DNA of 25,788 nt from an uncultured Lachnospiraceae bacterium (GCA_910588215.1 CAJUQJ010000031.1:1-25788); one strand, 5' to 3'; shown: positions 15,739-23,851, numbered from the stretch's first letter. The notes: generated by a model from the sequence alone, not told the origin. Numbers and translations are program-made.

Positions 15739-15807
15739 AGTATGATGAGTTCCTCTCTAAACACTGTGACTCCATTTAGATGAACGCTCTGCTTTCTTCC
15801 GGCAGAC

Positions 15808-15891
15808 GTCGGATTGACGAATGATTTACCTGACAGGTGTCGGATGGAAGCGTGATTTACCTGACGGGCGTCGGATGAGCCGTGACAGGGC
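15808..15891. repeat. 31-bp tandem repeat in the regulator-kinase spacer
   Basis: GTCGGAT starts at 15808, 15839 and 15870, exactly 31 bp apart. The first two units also share TGATTTACCTGAC. The third appears to have lost about 9 bp after its TGA. Coding frames end on both sides, so this is non-coding. A period of 31 bp is close to three helical turns. Confidence 0.75.
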
Positions 15892-15899
15892 GATAACTG

Positions 15900-16568
15900 T
15901 TATTGTAATGTATAGCCGATTCCACGCACGGTCTTGATCTGCAGGCTGCTTCCGGTATTTTGCAGACGTCGGCGCAGGAAATGGATGTAGTTGTCGAGAT
16001 TTCCTTCTTCCACGTTGCTGTCCGGTCCCCAGACTTTCAGGAGGATCATGCTACGAGGCAGGGTTTGGCCTTTGGAGTGGAGGAAAATTTCCAGCAGGGC
16101 GGCTTCTTTCTTAGAGAGGGTACAGTGGCCGGCGGGGCCGGTGAGAATGCTCTCGGCGGCCTGCCAGGTAATATCTCCCACCGTAAAGGAGTCATCCACC
16201 GCCAGTGCATGAGGTCTTCTGGAAACGCAGCGGATCCGGGCCATCAGTTCCTCGAAGGCAAAAGGCTTTACCAGGTAGTCGTCTGCGCCCAGATCAAGGC
16301 CGGTCACCTTATCGGTGAGCGTACCCAGCGCGGTGATCAGGATAACGGGGGTCTTGATACCTTTATGGCGGAGGGCAGTCAGGATATCGGTGCCTTCCAT
16401 GCCGGGCAGCATCCTGTCAAGCAGGATTACGTCGTAAATATTCTGTTCCCCAAGGTACAGCGCTTCTTCCCCGTCCAAACAGGAATCCACGGTGAAATGC
16501 TGTTGTTCTAACTGGTAAGTCAGCGTATCGTTCAAATGTCTGTCGTCTTCGGCGAGTAAAATTCTCAT
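15900..16568 (-). CDS. OmpR/PhoB-family response regulator
   Basis: A 222-residue DNA-binding regulator. The receiver domain (about 1-115) has the acidic pair E7-D8-D9, the phospho-acceptor D51 in VILLDRMLPG, T79 and K101 in YLVKPF. The C-terminal winged-helix domain (about 125-222) has the family's LSKKEAALLEIFL, LDNYIHFLRRRLQ and VRGIGYTLQ. A GGAG ribosome site lies 8 bases ahead of the ATG. It pairs with the kinase downstream. The 11-bp-spaced repeats at 5148-5187 are the kind of site such regulators bind, but the same motif is not seen upstream of this gene, so a link is only a hypothesis. An MFS transporter remnant lies directly upstream. Confidence 0.96.
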   Translation of the reverse strand: MRILLAEDDRHLNDTLTYQLEQQHFTVDSCLDGEEALYLGEQNIYDVILLDRMLPGMEGTDILTALRHKGIKTPVILITALGTLTDKVTGLDLGADDYLVKPFAFEELMARIRCVSRRPHALAVDDSFTVGDITWQAAESILTGPAGHCTLSKKEAALLEIFLHSKGQTLPRSMILLKVWGPDSNVEEGNLDNYIHFLRRRLQNTGSSLQIKTVRGIGYTLQ

Positions 16569-16636
16569 GAGTAAGCTCCGTTTTATAGATAAGTTTGTAT
16601 GGCAATCTGTTGTGTTCTGTCTGCATCGAATAGCGG

Positions 16637-17132
16637 TCAGCTGCGTTCTGCTTCATATACCGGCCGGTTGTCTGCGGCAGGAAGAACAATGAACAGGAAG
16701 ACGCTTCCTACAGCCATGCCGCCAAGCAGAACCGCCACAGCGCGATAAGGTATGAACTGCCAAAGTGCGCCGGCCAGAAACTGGAAGGCTACCCCGCCCA
16801 CGGCGAACAGTACATTGAAGAAGGCGTTGACTCTGGCCCGCATAAACAACCGCCAGCATAAGATTCATTCCCAGGATCCACTTTTTCTTGCCTGCCTTGT
16901 CGATAAAAGGTGCGATGAAAATCGGCAGCAGGACATCCGGAAGTATGCCGCAGATCATGACCGGTGAAGATAAGAAAGCCGACTGCGTCTCGTCAAAGAC
17001 AAGCCGACTGACCGGCAGGGTCATAGCCTCTCCGCCGATAGCGAAAGTACTGTGGCCAGTGTAATACAGGAAAAATCCTTTGTCCAGAGTTTTTTGCTTT
17101 TCATAATATTGTTCTCCCATTTTTACTTTCAT
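16637..17132 (-). pseudogene. MFS transporter pseudogene with internal deletion and frameshift
   Basis: The 5' part (17132 to about 16855) encodes the start of a major facilitator protein: KGFFLYYTGHSTFAIGGEAM, a helix, then LLPIFIAPFIDKAGKKKW. This contains the conserved loop 2-3 motif region. Near 16850 this frame is lost. The other frame then gives the last two helices and tail: MRARVNAFFNVLFAVGGVAF, then YRAVAVLLGGMAVGSVFLF and NRPVYEAER. Together they make only about 160 residues where MFS proteins have about 400, and the middle eight or so helices are missing. A single deletion that also changed the frame explains this. It lies 12 bases after the small ORF and upstream of the two-component genes. 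The transported substrate is unknown. Confidence 0.85.
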
Positions 17133-17135
17133 TCC

Positions 17136-17145
17136 AAAGCGCTTT
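17136..17145. promoter_or_regulatory. Perfect 10-bp palindrome AAAGCGCTTT
   Basis: It lies between the stop of the small ORF and the start of the MFS pseudogene. It resembles the core of LacI/CcpA-type operators, but no flanking match beyond the core was seen. It could also form a small hairpin. Confidence 0.3.
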
Positions 17146-17282
17146 TAAAAAAGCTCCAAATAACGTAAGGAATCTACTGTAAGTCTGCGGTTTTGTAAGT
17201 GTTTATAAATTGTAACGCCTGTCTGCTCTGTAAAAACTCGATAGTCTATGACTTTCCCTACCACTTCTTTGTGGTCTTTCAT
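17145..17282 (-). CDS. 45-residue small protein, possible HTH-like peptide
   Basis: A complete small frame with unusually good expression signals. GGAGGT lies 5 bases before the ATG, and a promoter with an extended TGCTATAAT -10 lies about 26-54 bases upstream. The product begins MKDHKEVVGKV. The stretch FTEQTGVTIYKHLQNRR followed by LTVDSLRYLELF resembles the recognition half of a Cro/C1-type helix-turn-helix, but it is too short for a full domain. It has no signal peptide or membrane helix. It ends 12 bases before the MFS pseudogene and is probably co-transcribed with it, so it could have been a regulator, leader peptide or truncated repressor. No family can be named with confidence. Confidence 0.55.
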   Translation of the reverse strand: MKDHKEVVGKVIDYRVFTEQTGVTIYKHLQNRRLTVDSLRYLELF

Positions 17283-17307
17283 GGTACACCTCCCTGCATG
17301 CTTAATT

Positions 17308-17336
17308 ATTATAGCAAGTTTAGATGTATCTGTCTT
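17308..17336 (-). promoter_or_regulatory. Promoter of the small ORF/MFS unit
   Basis: On the minus strand, AAGACA (17336-17331) and TATAAT (17313-17308) are 17 bp apart, and TGC directly precedes the perfect -10 (extended -10). Transcription would begin near 17301, giving a leader of about 20 bases. Confidence 0.7.
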
Positions 17337-17351
17337 AATAAAAAGTGCTAT

Positions 17352-17363
17352 TTTGGCGCCAAA
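17352..17363. promoter_or_regulatory. Perfect 12-bp palindrome TTTGGCGCCAAA, candidate operator
   Basis: It lies 16 bp upstream of the -35 of the minus-strand promoter, in the shared region between divergent transcription units. Perfect palindromes of this size beside promoters are often repressor or activator sites. It could serve either direction. Confidence 0.45.
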
Positions 17364-17438
17364 TTTATGACTCTCTTTAAATTTTTTGATTTTTAGAGAT
17401 TAAATAGAGAAAAGGCTGTTAGGATGAAATAGTGAAAA

Positions 17439-17559
17439 GGTTGAATAAATTCTCTGATGAGCAATTTATTCAACCAAGAATTTGTGCCGAAGTGTCACAA
17501 ATTCTATTGATCGCAGAGCAGAATCTGAAATTCTGCTCGCGTCCTCAGCGTAAAACGCT
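17439..17559 (+). promoter_or_regulatory. Structured 5' leader with four consecutive hairpins
   Basis: Four stems follow each other with few unpaired bases. A 13-bp perfect stem pairs 17439-17451 with 17463-17475 (loop of 11). A 10-bp stem is AGAATTTGTG with CACAAATTCT (17477-17486 with 17496-17505). A 9-bp stem is GAGCAGAAT with ATTCTGCTC (17516-17524 with 17530-17538), extended by CGC/GCG past a bulge. A 5-bp stem is AGCGT/ACGCT (17547-17551 with 17555-17559). The ribosome site follows 8 bases later. No known riboswitch core was recognised and no U-tract follows, so it may be a leader, an RNA-stabilising element or a dispersed repeat. Confidence 0.55.
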
Positions 17560-17576
17560 TCGGAATGGAGGTAAAG

Positions 17577-20273
17577 ATGATCAAACCGTGCAGGGAGGTA
17601 TATGGTTTCATGAGATGGAAGGGATATGAAAAGAGGAGACAAAAGAGCAGATGGATGGCAGCAGGTCTGGCAGCGCTTATGACGATGGCGGCGGTGTGCG
17701 GCTGCGGCAGTGGAGAAAACGAGGGGCGCAAAGGGGAGAAAGCAGACGGATCAGAGGGGATCGTGACTGGCGAAGACGGACGGTCGGAGAAGTACAGCGG
17801 AGACGGGGAAGCCATGGGCAGGTACCTGGAAGAAGAAAGTGACTTGTCGGAGTATCTGGAGGGGTATCGGAATCATTTTTTCAGGCTGCAGGACGGGAAG
17901 CTGGTCATTGCCGAGCCGATGCAGCAGCTTCTTGTGTCGGAAGATAACGGTGCAACCTGGACATGGGAAGAGAGTGATTGGCTTTCACCCCTGATCGAGG
18001 AGGGCAATTATATCCAAAGCATCGCTATCGGGGCGGACGGAACAAAGGGGGTTGTCTATACGCTTATGGATGCGGCCGGGGGTACGGCAGCTGACGGACA
18101 GGACGAAGATCAACAGGAAAGTTACGAGAAACAGGACGAGAATAAGACAGAAAGTGGCGGACGACAGGACGAGGACAAACAGGAAAGTGGTGAACAACAG
18201 GACGAGGACAAACAGGAAAGTGACGAAGACCAGAACGAATCAGACAACAAGCAGCCGGTGCAAGGGATCGATGCGGCAGCCGACGCAGAAGCGGCAGATG
18301 ATGTAGAGGACCCGGATGCGTCAGAAGATGGGCAGGAAGACAGCTTCCAGGAATCTGCAGGCAATGAATGGTGGATTTCGCCGAAATCCTCAGTGCTCGT
18401 CGTGAAACCGGACGGCACGCAGCTTCCGGTGGAATTTCCGGCAGCGGAGGAGGAGTATCCGGAGCATATCTGGATCGCGGACAACGGACGCATTTTCCTT
18501 GGCACTTACGGTGATGTGCTTTATGAGGTGAAGGAGGACGGCAGTTGTGAGAGTTTTCTGACACTGGAAAACAGTCCGCAGATGATCGCTTTTCAAGGAA
18601 GCCGTATGATCATAGACGGTTACGAGTTTGATAGTCTTTTGATCTACGATATGGAAACGCAGGAATATATCAGCGATGAGGTGCTGGATACTTTTGTGAA
18701 AGAGAATTACGGGGATCGCACTTTTAACGGCGGCAGCTGGTTCGATCTGTATTGTTTTCCGGGAGGGGAGGATGTAATCTACCTGGCCGGGAAAAAGGGA
18801 GTACACCGTCATGTGATCGGCGGCGGTGCCATGGAACAGATCATTGATGCCAGCCTTTCTTCCTTCGGCAATCCGGCCAGACATCTGCTGGGGATGGTGA
18901 CGCTGGAAAATAACGAATTTATGGCTATATTTACAGATGCGTGCCTGATTCGTTATGTCTACGACACAACAGTGCCAACGGTACCGAATGAGACGGTGAG
19001 GGCATACAGCCTGACGGATAATGCTTCGCTGCGGCAGGCGATTTCTCTGTTTCAGGCGCAGAATCCGGAGGTGTACGTAGAATATGAGATCGGTATGGAG
19101 GAAGGAAGCGCCGTTACGAGGGAGGATGCGCTGAAGAAGCTGAATACACAGATCATGGCGGGACAGGGACCGGACTTTCTGATCCTCAGCGATCTGCCGG
19201 CAGACTCATATATAGAAAAAGGGCTTCTCGCAGATCTTGGTCCTTTGATCGACAGCCTGGAAGGGGAGGAAAAGCTGTTTGACAACGTTGTGGATGCATT
19301 CAGAAAAGACGGCAGTCTCTATACCGTTCCCTGTGATGTGAACCTGCCGACGATCCTGTGCCGGGAGAAGTATATATCGGATATTCAGGGTCTGGAAGAT
19401 ATCGCGGATGCGATGGAAAAGCTGCGGGCCGACAATCCGGGGAAAGATCTGCTGCGGGTCTGCTCGGAAAAGGGCGTCATGAAGACTTTCAGTGTAGGCT
19501 ATGCCCCTTTCTGGAAGACGGAAGCGGGAGAGATCGATCTACAGGCGGTGGAGCAGTTTCTGACACAGACGAAGCGGATCTATGACGCGCAGATGGACGG
19601 CCTGCCGCAGGAGATCGTGGAGGACTATGAGAGGCGGAATGAGGAGTATATAGAATATACCGGAACGCGCTATGAGGATGATACGTATTTTGCCTACGGC
19701 ATGGACGATATGAACTATACGATGGGATACCGGCAGTTTTTGGCCGGAACACTGGGCGGCCTTTACGGCTATGCGGAACTGACAAGTGTGCCGCGGACGA
19801 AGCAGTTTGCGGACTGCATAAACGTTCCCATGGACGGAAAAGACGGCAGCGTGTTCTGTGTACATACACTGGCAGGGATCAGCGCGGTATCGGAGCATCA
19901 GGAACATGCGGAAGGCCTGCTTAAGGTGCTGCTGGGTCCGGAAAGTCCTGCGGACGGTTTTCCGGTAAATCAGGCGGCTTTTGAGAAGGAGCTCTATCCG
20001 GATGATTATGAATCGCCTGATGTGCCTTATTCGGATATGGCTTATGTGGAGGAAGACGGAAAAGCATACACATGGACCATTTACTGGTTCGACGAGGCGG
20101 CGGCGGATGTGCTCCGCAGCCGGATCGGCTCGGTGAACAGGGCTTATGTGGAGGATAGGGCGCTGGAAGAGGCAGTCTATCAGGCCGGGACCGCTTACAT
20201 GCGCGGCGAGATGAGCGTGGAAGAAGCGGTTGCGGACGTGGAGAAGAGCATGTCAATCTATATGGCGGAATAG
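17577..20273 (+). CDS. Lipoprotein fusing a propeller-like domain to a sugar-type ABC solute-binding domain
   Basis: An 898-residue lipoprotein. A basic N-terminus and hydrophobic segment lead to VCGC (likely lipid attachment at Cys 43). Residues about 55-460 contain repeated short beta motifs, including EDNGATWTWEESDW, which resembles the Asp-box turn of BNR/sialidase-like propellers. An acidic insert of 11-residue repeats lies at about 173-216. Residues about 470-898 read as an extracellular solute-binding protein (family 1 type): AISLFQAQNPEVYVEYE, MAGQGPDFLILSDLPA, LYTVPCDVNLPTILC, then AEGLLKVLLGP. GGAGGT precedes the ATG at 17577; the ATG at 17565 has no site. It is first in an operon with two sugar-type permeases and an adaptor. 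The fusion is twice the usual length of such binding proteins. The ligand is unknown. Confidence 0.85.
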   Translation: MIKPCREVYGFMRWKGYEKRRQKSRWMAAGLAALMTMAAVCGCGSGENEGRKGEKADGSEGIVTGEDGRSEKYSGDGEAMGRYLEEESDLSEYLEGYRNHFFRLQDGKLVIAEPMQQLLVSEDNGATWTWEESDWLSPLIEEGNYIQSIAIGADGTKGVVYTLMDAAGGTAADGQDEDQQESYEKQDENKTESGGRQDEDKQESGEQQDEDKQESDEDQNESDNKQPVQGIDAAADAEAADDVEDPDASEDGQEDSFQESAGNEWWISPKSSVLVVKPDGTQLPVEFPAAEEEYPEHIWIADNGRIFLGTYGDVLYEVKEDGSCESFLTLENSPQMIAFQGSRMIIDGYEFDSLLIYDMETQEYISDEVLDTFVKENYGDRTFNGGSWFDLYCFPGGEDVIYLAGKKGVHRHVIGGGAMEQIIDASLSSFGNPARHLLGMVTLENNEFMAIFTDACLIRYVYDTTVPTVPNETVRAYSLTDNASLRQAISLFQAQNPEVYVEYEIGMEEGSAVTREDALKKLNTQIMAGQGPDFLILSDLPADSYIEKGLLADLGPLIDSLEGEEKLFDNVVDAFRKDGSLYTVPCDVNLPTILCREKYISDIQGLEDIADAMEKLRADNPGKDLLRVCSEKGVMKTFSVGYAPFWKTEAGEIDLQAVEQFLTQTKRIYDAQMDGLPQEIVEDYERRNEEYIEYTGTRYEDDTYFAYGMDDMNYTMGYRQFLAGTLGGLYGYAELTSVPRTKQFADCINVPMDGKDGSVFCVHTLAGISAVSEHQEHAEGLLKVLLGPESPADGFPVNQAAFEKELYPDDYESPDVPYSDMAYVEEDGKAYTWTIYWFDEAAADVLRSRIGSVNRAYVEDRALEEAVYQAGTAYMRGEMSVEEAVADVEKSMSIYMAE
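18093..18224 (+). repeat. 33-bp coding tandem repeat, four units
   Basis: Four in-frame 33-bp units encode an acidic, Gln-rich linker of the form QQDEDKQESGE. Units 3 and 4 are nearly identical at the DNA level, which points to recent duplication. The repeat lies in a loop of the propeller-like half. Confidence 0.75.
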
Positions 20274-20357
20274 AGCAGGCTGAGGGCCGGAAGAAGGAAA
20301 CGGCCGGAAAGAAATGCGGTGCAGAGGGCAGCGCAGGATGGAGGAGATGTTTGATCA

Positions 20358-21260
20358 ATGAGTGTGACAAAGCGTAGGAAAAGGCGAAAGGGCGGCTTGC
20401 GGGCACATAAGGATATGCGGGCGTTTCTGGTGTTTTTGGCGCCGAGTCTTGCGGGGGTGGCAGTGTTTGTGCTGATGCCGTTTCTGGATGTGTTCGGACG
20501 GTCTTTCAGGACGGTGGTGACAGGGCAGTTTGTCTGGTTCGAGAATTATAAGACCATCTTTGCGAACCAGGCATTCCAGCTGGCGGTGAAGAATACATTC
20601 CGGTTTACGCTGGTCTGCATTCCGCTGCTGGTAGTGATCGGGCTGATGATCGCCATGCCCGTCAGTAAGTTAAAGAGTATGGGGACGATCAAATCGCTGT
20701 ATCTGTTCCCGCTGGCAATGCCTACGGCCACCATTGTGATCGTGTGGAAAATGGTCTTCTATAAACAGGGCTTCTTAAACCTGTTCCTGACGAAGCTGGG
20801 AGAGTGGACAGGGCTGTGGGGTGAGTTTCATACGGATTACCTGGGGACAGGCGCGGCCTTCTGGGTGCTGGTTTTCAGCTATATCTGGAAAAATACAGGC
20901 TACACGGTAGTGCTCTGGCTGGCTGGCATCCTGGGGATTCCGAGTGAATATCTGGAAGCGGCCAGAGTGGACGGAGCTACAGAGCGGCAGTGCTTCTATC
21001 GGATCATTCTCCCGAATCTGAAGGGGAGTCTCTACACCATCGTGATCCTTTCCTTCCTGAATTCCTTTAAGATCTACAGGGAGGCTTATCTGGTGGCGGG
21101 CGCTTACCCACAGCAGGATATGTATTTGCTGCAGCATCTTTTTAACAACTGGTTCGTGAATCTGGATTTCGATAAGATGGCGGCAGCAGCCGTCTGTGTG
21201 GGCGGATTCTTGTTTGTGGTGATCATGCTGCTGCAGAGAATGTGGGACAGCAGGACATGA
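20358..21260 (+). CDS. Sugar-type ABC transporter permease (MalF/UgpA-like)
   Basis: A 300-residue inner-membrane permease with six predicted helices, the first at about 22-45 (FLVFLAPSLAGVAVFVLMPF). The EAA loop that docks on the ATPase is clear: EAARVDGATERQCFYRIILP, near residues 199-218. FENYKTIFAN and the C-terminal LQHLFNNWFVNLDFDKMAA also fit the MalF/UgpA group. GGAGGAG lies 11 bases upstream of the ATG. It starts 84 bases after the binding-protein gene and is followed by a second permease, with which it should form a heterodimer. No ATPase gene is nearby. Such importers often use a shared MsmK/MalK-type ATPase encoded elsewhere. Confidence 0.95.
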   Translation: MSVTKRRKRRKGGLRAHKDMRAFLVFLAPSLAGVAVFVLMPFLDVFGRSFRTVVTGQFVWFENYKTIFANQAFQLAVKNTFRFTLVCIPLLVVIGLMIAMPVSKLKSMGTIKSLYLFPLAMPTATIVIVWKMVFYKQGFLNLFLTKLGEWTGLWGEFHTDYLGTGAAFWVLVFSYIWKNTGYTVVLWLAGILGIPSEYLEAARVDGATERQCFYRIILPNLKGSLYTIVILSFLNSFKIYREAYLVAGAYPQQDMYLLQHLFNNWFVNLDFDKMAAAAVCVGGFLFVVIMLLQRMWDSRT

Positions 21261-21397
21261 TGAGGATGATTTCCGTTACACTTGCAGTTGAAATGCGCAT
21301 AAACTGCAGGAACCGGAAGCAGAAATCTGTCAGGTCGTTTACGATAAGATACAGAAAACAGACCAGATCGGAAAAGAAAGGGATGTGACAAAGAGAT

Positions 21398-22273
21398 ATG
21401 GATTTCATAAGAGCGGGTGTGAGATGGAAAGATTTGAAAAGGGGTGTCACAGTATGTCTGCTGTTTGTGCCGACGCTGCTTGTTTGTCTGCCGATCGTAC
21501 TGCTGGCGACGGGATCGGTGATGGGAAACGGAGAGCTGCGGCGGTATCTGGCGCCGGTTTTTTCGGATGCACTTACCTATATCAGCTGGAAATTGGTGCC
21601 GGATTATCCTACTTTTGAAAGCTACGGGAAACTGCTTTTTATGACGCCGCAGTTTTTCGTGTTGTTCTGGAATTCCATGAAAATGGTGGGCTGCATCCTG
21701 CTTGGACAGCTGGTGATCGGGGTGCCAGCGGCGTGGGCGTTTGCGGTCTATCAGGTGCGGGGCAGCAGGGCGTTGTTTGCTCTTTATGTGGTGTTGATGC
21801 TTCTGCCCTTTCAGGTGACCATGCTGTCCAGTTATCTGGTTTTAAACAGGCTGGGACTGCTGGACGCGCCGGCATCGGTAATTTTGCCGGCTGTGTTTTC
21901 CACGTTTCCGGTATTTCTGACATACGGCGGATTCCGCTGTATTCCCGTGCAGCTGTTTGAGGCGGCACGGATCGACGGTGCGGGGGAATGGCGGATCTTC
22001 TGGAAATTGGGGCTGCCGCTGGGCAAGAGCGGCCTGCTGTCGGCGATGGTGCTGGGGTTTCTGGAATACTGGAATATGATGGAACAGCCGATGGCTTTTC
22101 TGGAAAATAAGGCGTTGTGGCCCCTGTCCCTGTATCTGCCGGAGATTACCTGGGCGCAGGCGGGATACGCCTTTACGGCATCCATCATTACCCTGATCCC
22201 GGCGGTATTCGTGTTTGTCTGGGGACAGGATTATCTGGAGCAGGGGATCATCTTTTCCGGGTTGAAAGAGTGA
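21398..22273 (+). CDS. Sugar-type ABC transporter permease (MalG/UgpE-like)
   Basis: A 291-residue permease, partner of the preceding one. The first helix is at about 16-42. The family segment MLLPFQVTMLSSYLVLNRLG precedes the EAA loop (EAARIDGAGEWRIFWKLGLP, near residues 187-206), and the C-terminus YLEQGIIFSGLKE is typical of MalG/UgpE proteins. The ribosome site is poor (AAAGGGA about 15 bases upstream). A 137-bp spacer with a CTTGCAGTT/AACTGCAGG hairpin (about 21280-21312) separates it from the first permease; this may tune expression inside the operon. Confidence 0.93.
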   Translation: MDFIRAGVRWKDLKRGVTVCLLFVPTLLVCLPIVLLATGSVMGNGELRRYLAPVFSDALTYISWKLVPDYPTFESYGKLLFMTPQFFVLFWNSMKMVGCILLGQLVIGVPAAWAFAVYQVRGSRALFALYVVLMLLPFQVTMLSSYLVLNRLGLLDAPASVILPAVFSTFPVFLTYGGFRCIPVQLFEAARIDGAGEWRIFWKLGLPLGKSGLLSAMVLGFLEYWNMMEQPMAFLENKALWPLSLYLPEITWAQAGYAFTASIITLIPAVFVFVWGQDYLEQGIIFSGLKE

Positions 22274-22417
22274 GATAAACTAACAGTCCGCAACCGAAGG
22301 GTTACTGAACTTTAAGCGGTTTGGGCATTTGCCAAATGTCTGTAAGCAGCCACTTGACTCACTGCTCGCAGGAATAAAGGTAAAATGAAGAGTACATTGC
22401 AGTAGGAGGAGATAACG

Positions 22418-23743
22418 TTGGAGGATAAGAGGAAGAAAAAAATCGTGACGGGATTCATGGTATTTCTGGCGGCTATGTGGCTGTGTACCGTGATCTCGAA
22501 GAGTATCTATGCATCCAGGCTTCCGATTGTTTCGACGGAATCGATCGAGAGCAAATATGTGGAACATATCGTGAATGCGGACGGTATCGTGGTGGCGGGA
22601 GAGAAGAATCCGATCACGGCGCTTGGCGGTCTGCGGGTGGAGAAACTTATGGTGCAGGTGGGCGATCAGGTGGAAGAGGGAGATGTGCTTTTTACCATTG
22701 ATATGGAAGATCTGGATTCTATCATGGGCGAAAAGCAGAATGCCATCGCCAGGATACAGACACAGGTCGACACGATCCTGGCCAATGAAGAGCTGGCGCG
22801 CCAGAGAAAAGCGCTGGAAGAGCAGCGGGCCAGAGAAGACTATGATGCACTGGCGCGATATGAGGACACTCTGGTGGGAAGGGCAGCAGAGGCATACAGT
22901 CAGGCAGAGGACGATCTGGGAGAGCAGCATGACGGTCTGGGGGGAGAGACAGATGATGCATTGAAGGATGCGCTGCAGCAGGCGGCTTATGCGGAAGCCG
23001 ATGCCAAGTGGCAGAGAGAGAACACGATGAAGGATGCAGGGCGGAAGGTGGAGGATATCCTGGCGCCGGAGAATGAAGATTCTTCCTTGGAGGTAAGTCA
23101 GCTGGAACTTGCCAGTCTGCGGGCGGATCTGGCGCTGTATCAGGATGTAAAGAACGGAAACGGGGAGATCAGGGCGGCCCGCGGGGGGCTGGTCACGGAT
23201 ATCTTTGTGACTACGGGCGGCAGAACGTCAGACGCTGCCGTGATGCTGTTGGCGGATGATTCCGTGCCTTGTCAGTTCAAGACTACCCTCACCCAGGAGC
23301 AGAAAAAGTATGTGGGATTAAATGATACGGTCTCCCTGAAGCTGGACGGCAGCAGCAGGGAAAAGGAAGTGACCATCGATTATCTGGCGGAGAGTGCGTC
23401 GGCACCGGGCAGTTACGAGGTCTATATCAATCTGCCGGAAGGGACGGGTGTGCCTGGCATGTCCGGCACGATGAGCCATGCGGAATCAGGAGAGAAACAT
23501 TCCTGCTGTGTGACACCTGCCGCAGTGACAACGGTGGATGGCCGCAGCCATGTCTATGTGGTGCGGGAAAGAGAGGGTATTCTTGGCATGGAATATTATG
23601 CGGAACAGGTCAGCGTCCGGATTGCGGATCAGAACGACTATTTTGTAGCACTGGACAATGCACCTTTGGATAAGGAGGACCGGATCATCATTTCTTCTAC
23701 GAAAACGATCGAGAATGGGGGGATCGTCAGATTGTCGGAGTAA
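22418..23743 (+). CDS. HlyD/MacA-like membrane-fusion protein in a sugar-type ABC operon
   Basis: A 441-residue protein with one N-terminal membrane helix (about 8-28), a lipoyl-like half (GGLRVEKLMVQVGDQVEEGD, near residues 69-88), a long helical hairpin of charged residues (about 95-240), the second lipoyl half (IRAARGGLVTDIFVTTGG) and C-terminal beta domains (DTVSLKLDG, VTPAAVTTVDGRSHVYVV). This is the layout of adaptors that link exporters to the outside. Its start is TTG at 22418, supported by AGGAGGA seven bases upstream; the next ATG would remove the basic tail and part of the helix. It is last in the operon and followed by a terminator. An export adaptor beside importer-type permeases is unusual; function unknown. 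Confidence 0.88.
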   Translation: MEDKRKKKIVTGFMVFLAAMWLCTVISKSIYASRLPIVSTESIESKYVEHIVNADGIVVAGEKNPITALGGLRVEKLMVQVGDQVEEGDVLFTIDMEDLDSIMGEKQNAIARIQTQVDTILANEELARQRKALEEQRAREDYDALARYEDTLVGRAAEAYSQAEDDLGEQHDGLGGETDDALKDALQQAAYAEADAKWQRENTMKDAGRKVEDILAPENEDSSLEVSQLELASLRADLALYQDVKNGNGEIRAARGGLVTDIFVTTGGRTSDAAVMLLADDSVPCQFKTTLTQEQKKYVGLNDTVSLKLDGSSREKEVTIDYLAESASAPGSYEVYINLPEGTGVPGMSGTMSHAESGEKHSCCVTPAAVTTVDGRSHVYVVREREGILGMEYYAEQVSVRIADQNDYFVALDNAPLDKEDRIIISSTKTIENGGIVRLSE

Positions 23744-23794
23744 GCCGGTCACGAAAGAGAAGGGCAAAGGCAGAAAAATCTGTCGTAAAACAGA

Positions 23795-23835
23795 AATCCC
23801 GGAAGTTCTGAAAGAATTCAGAAACTTCCGGGATT
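23795..23835. terminator. Long bidirectional terminator hairpin
   Basis: An 18-bp stem (23795-23812 with 23817-23835) with one bulged base and an AGAA loop. It lies between the convergent adaptor and surface-protein genes, with T-rich sequence on the minus-strand side. It very likely terminates both. Confidence 0.85.
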
Positions 23836-23851
23836 CTTGTGTGTCTGTTAT

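Noticed and set aside
15808..15891. 31-bp periodic sequence considered as a CRISPR array
   Set aside because: The repeat is directly tandem without spacers, has only two full units, and there are no cas genes.
17439..17559. Tandem hairpins considered as a CRISPR-like array
   Set aside because: The four stems differ in sequence and length. There is no constant repeat with unique spacers.
22274..22417. Possible riboswitch or terminator between the second permease and the adaptor gene
   Set aside because: Only weak short stems (for example GCATTT/AAATGT near 22326) are present, with no U-tract and no recognisable aptamer core.
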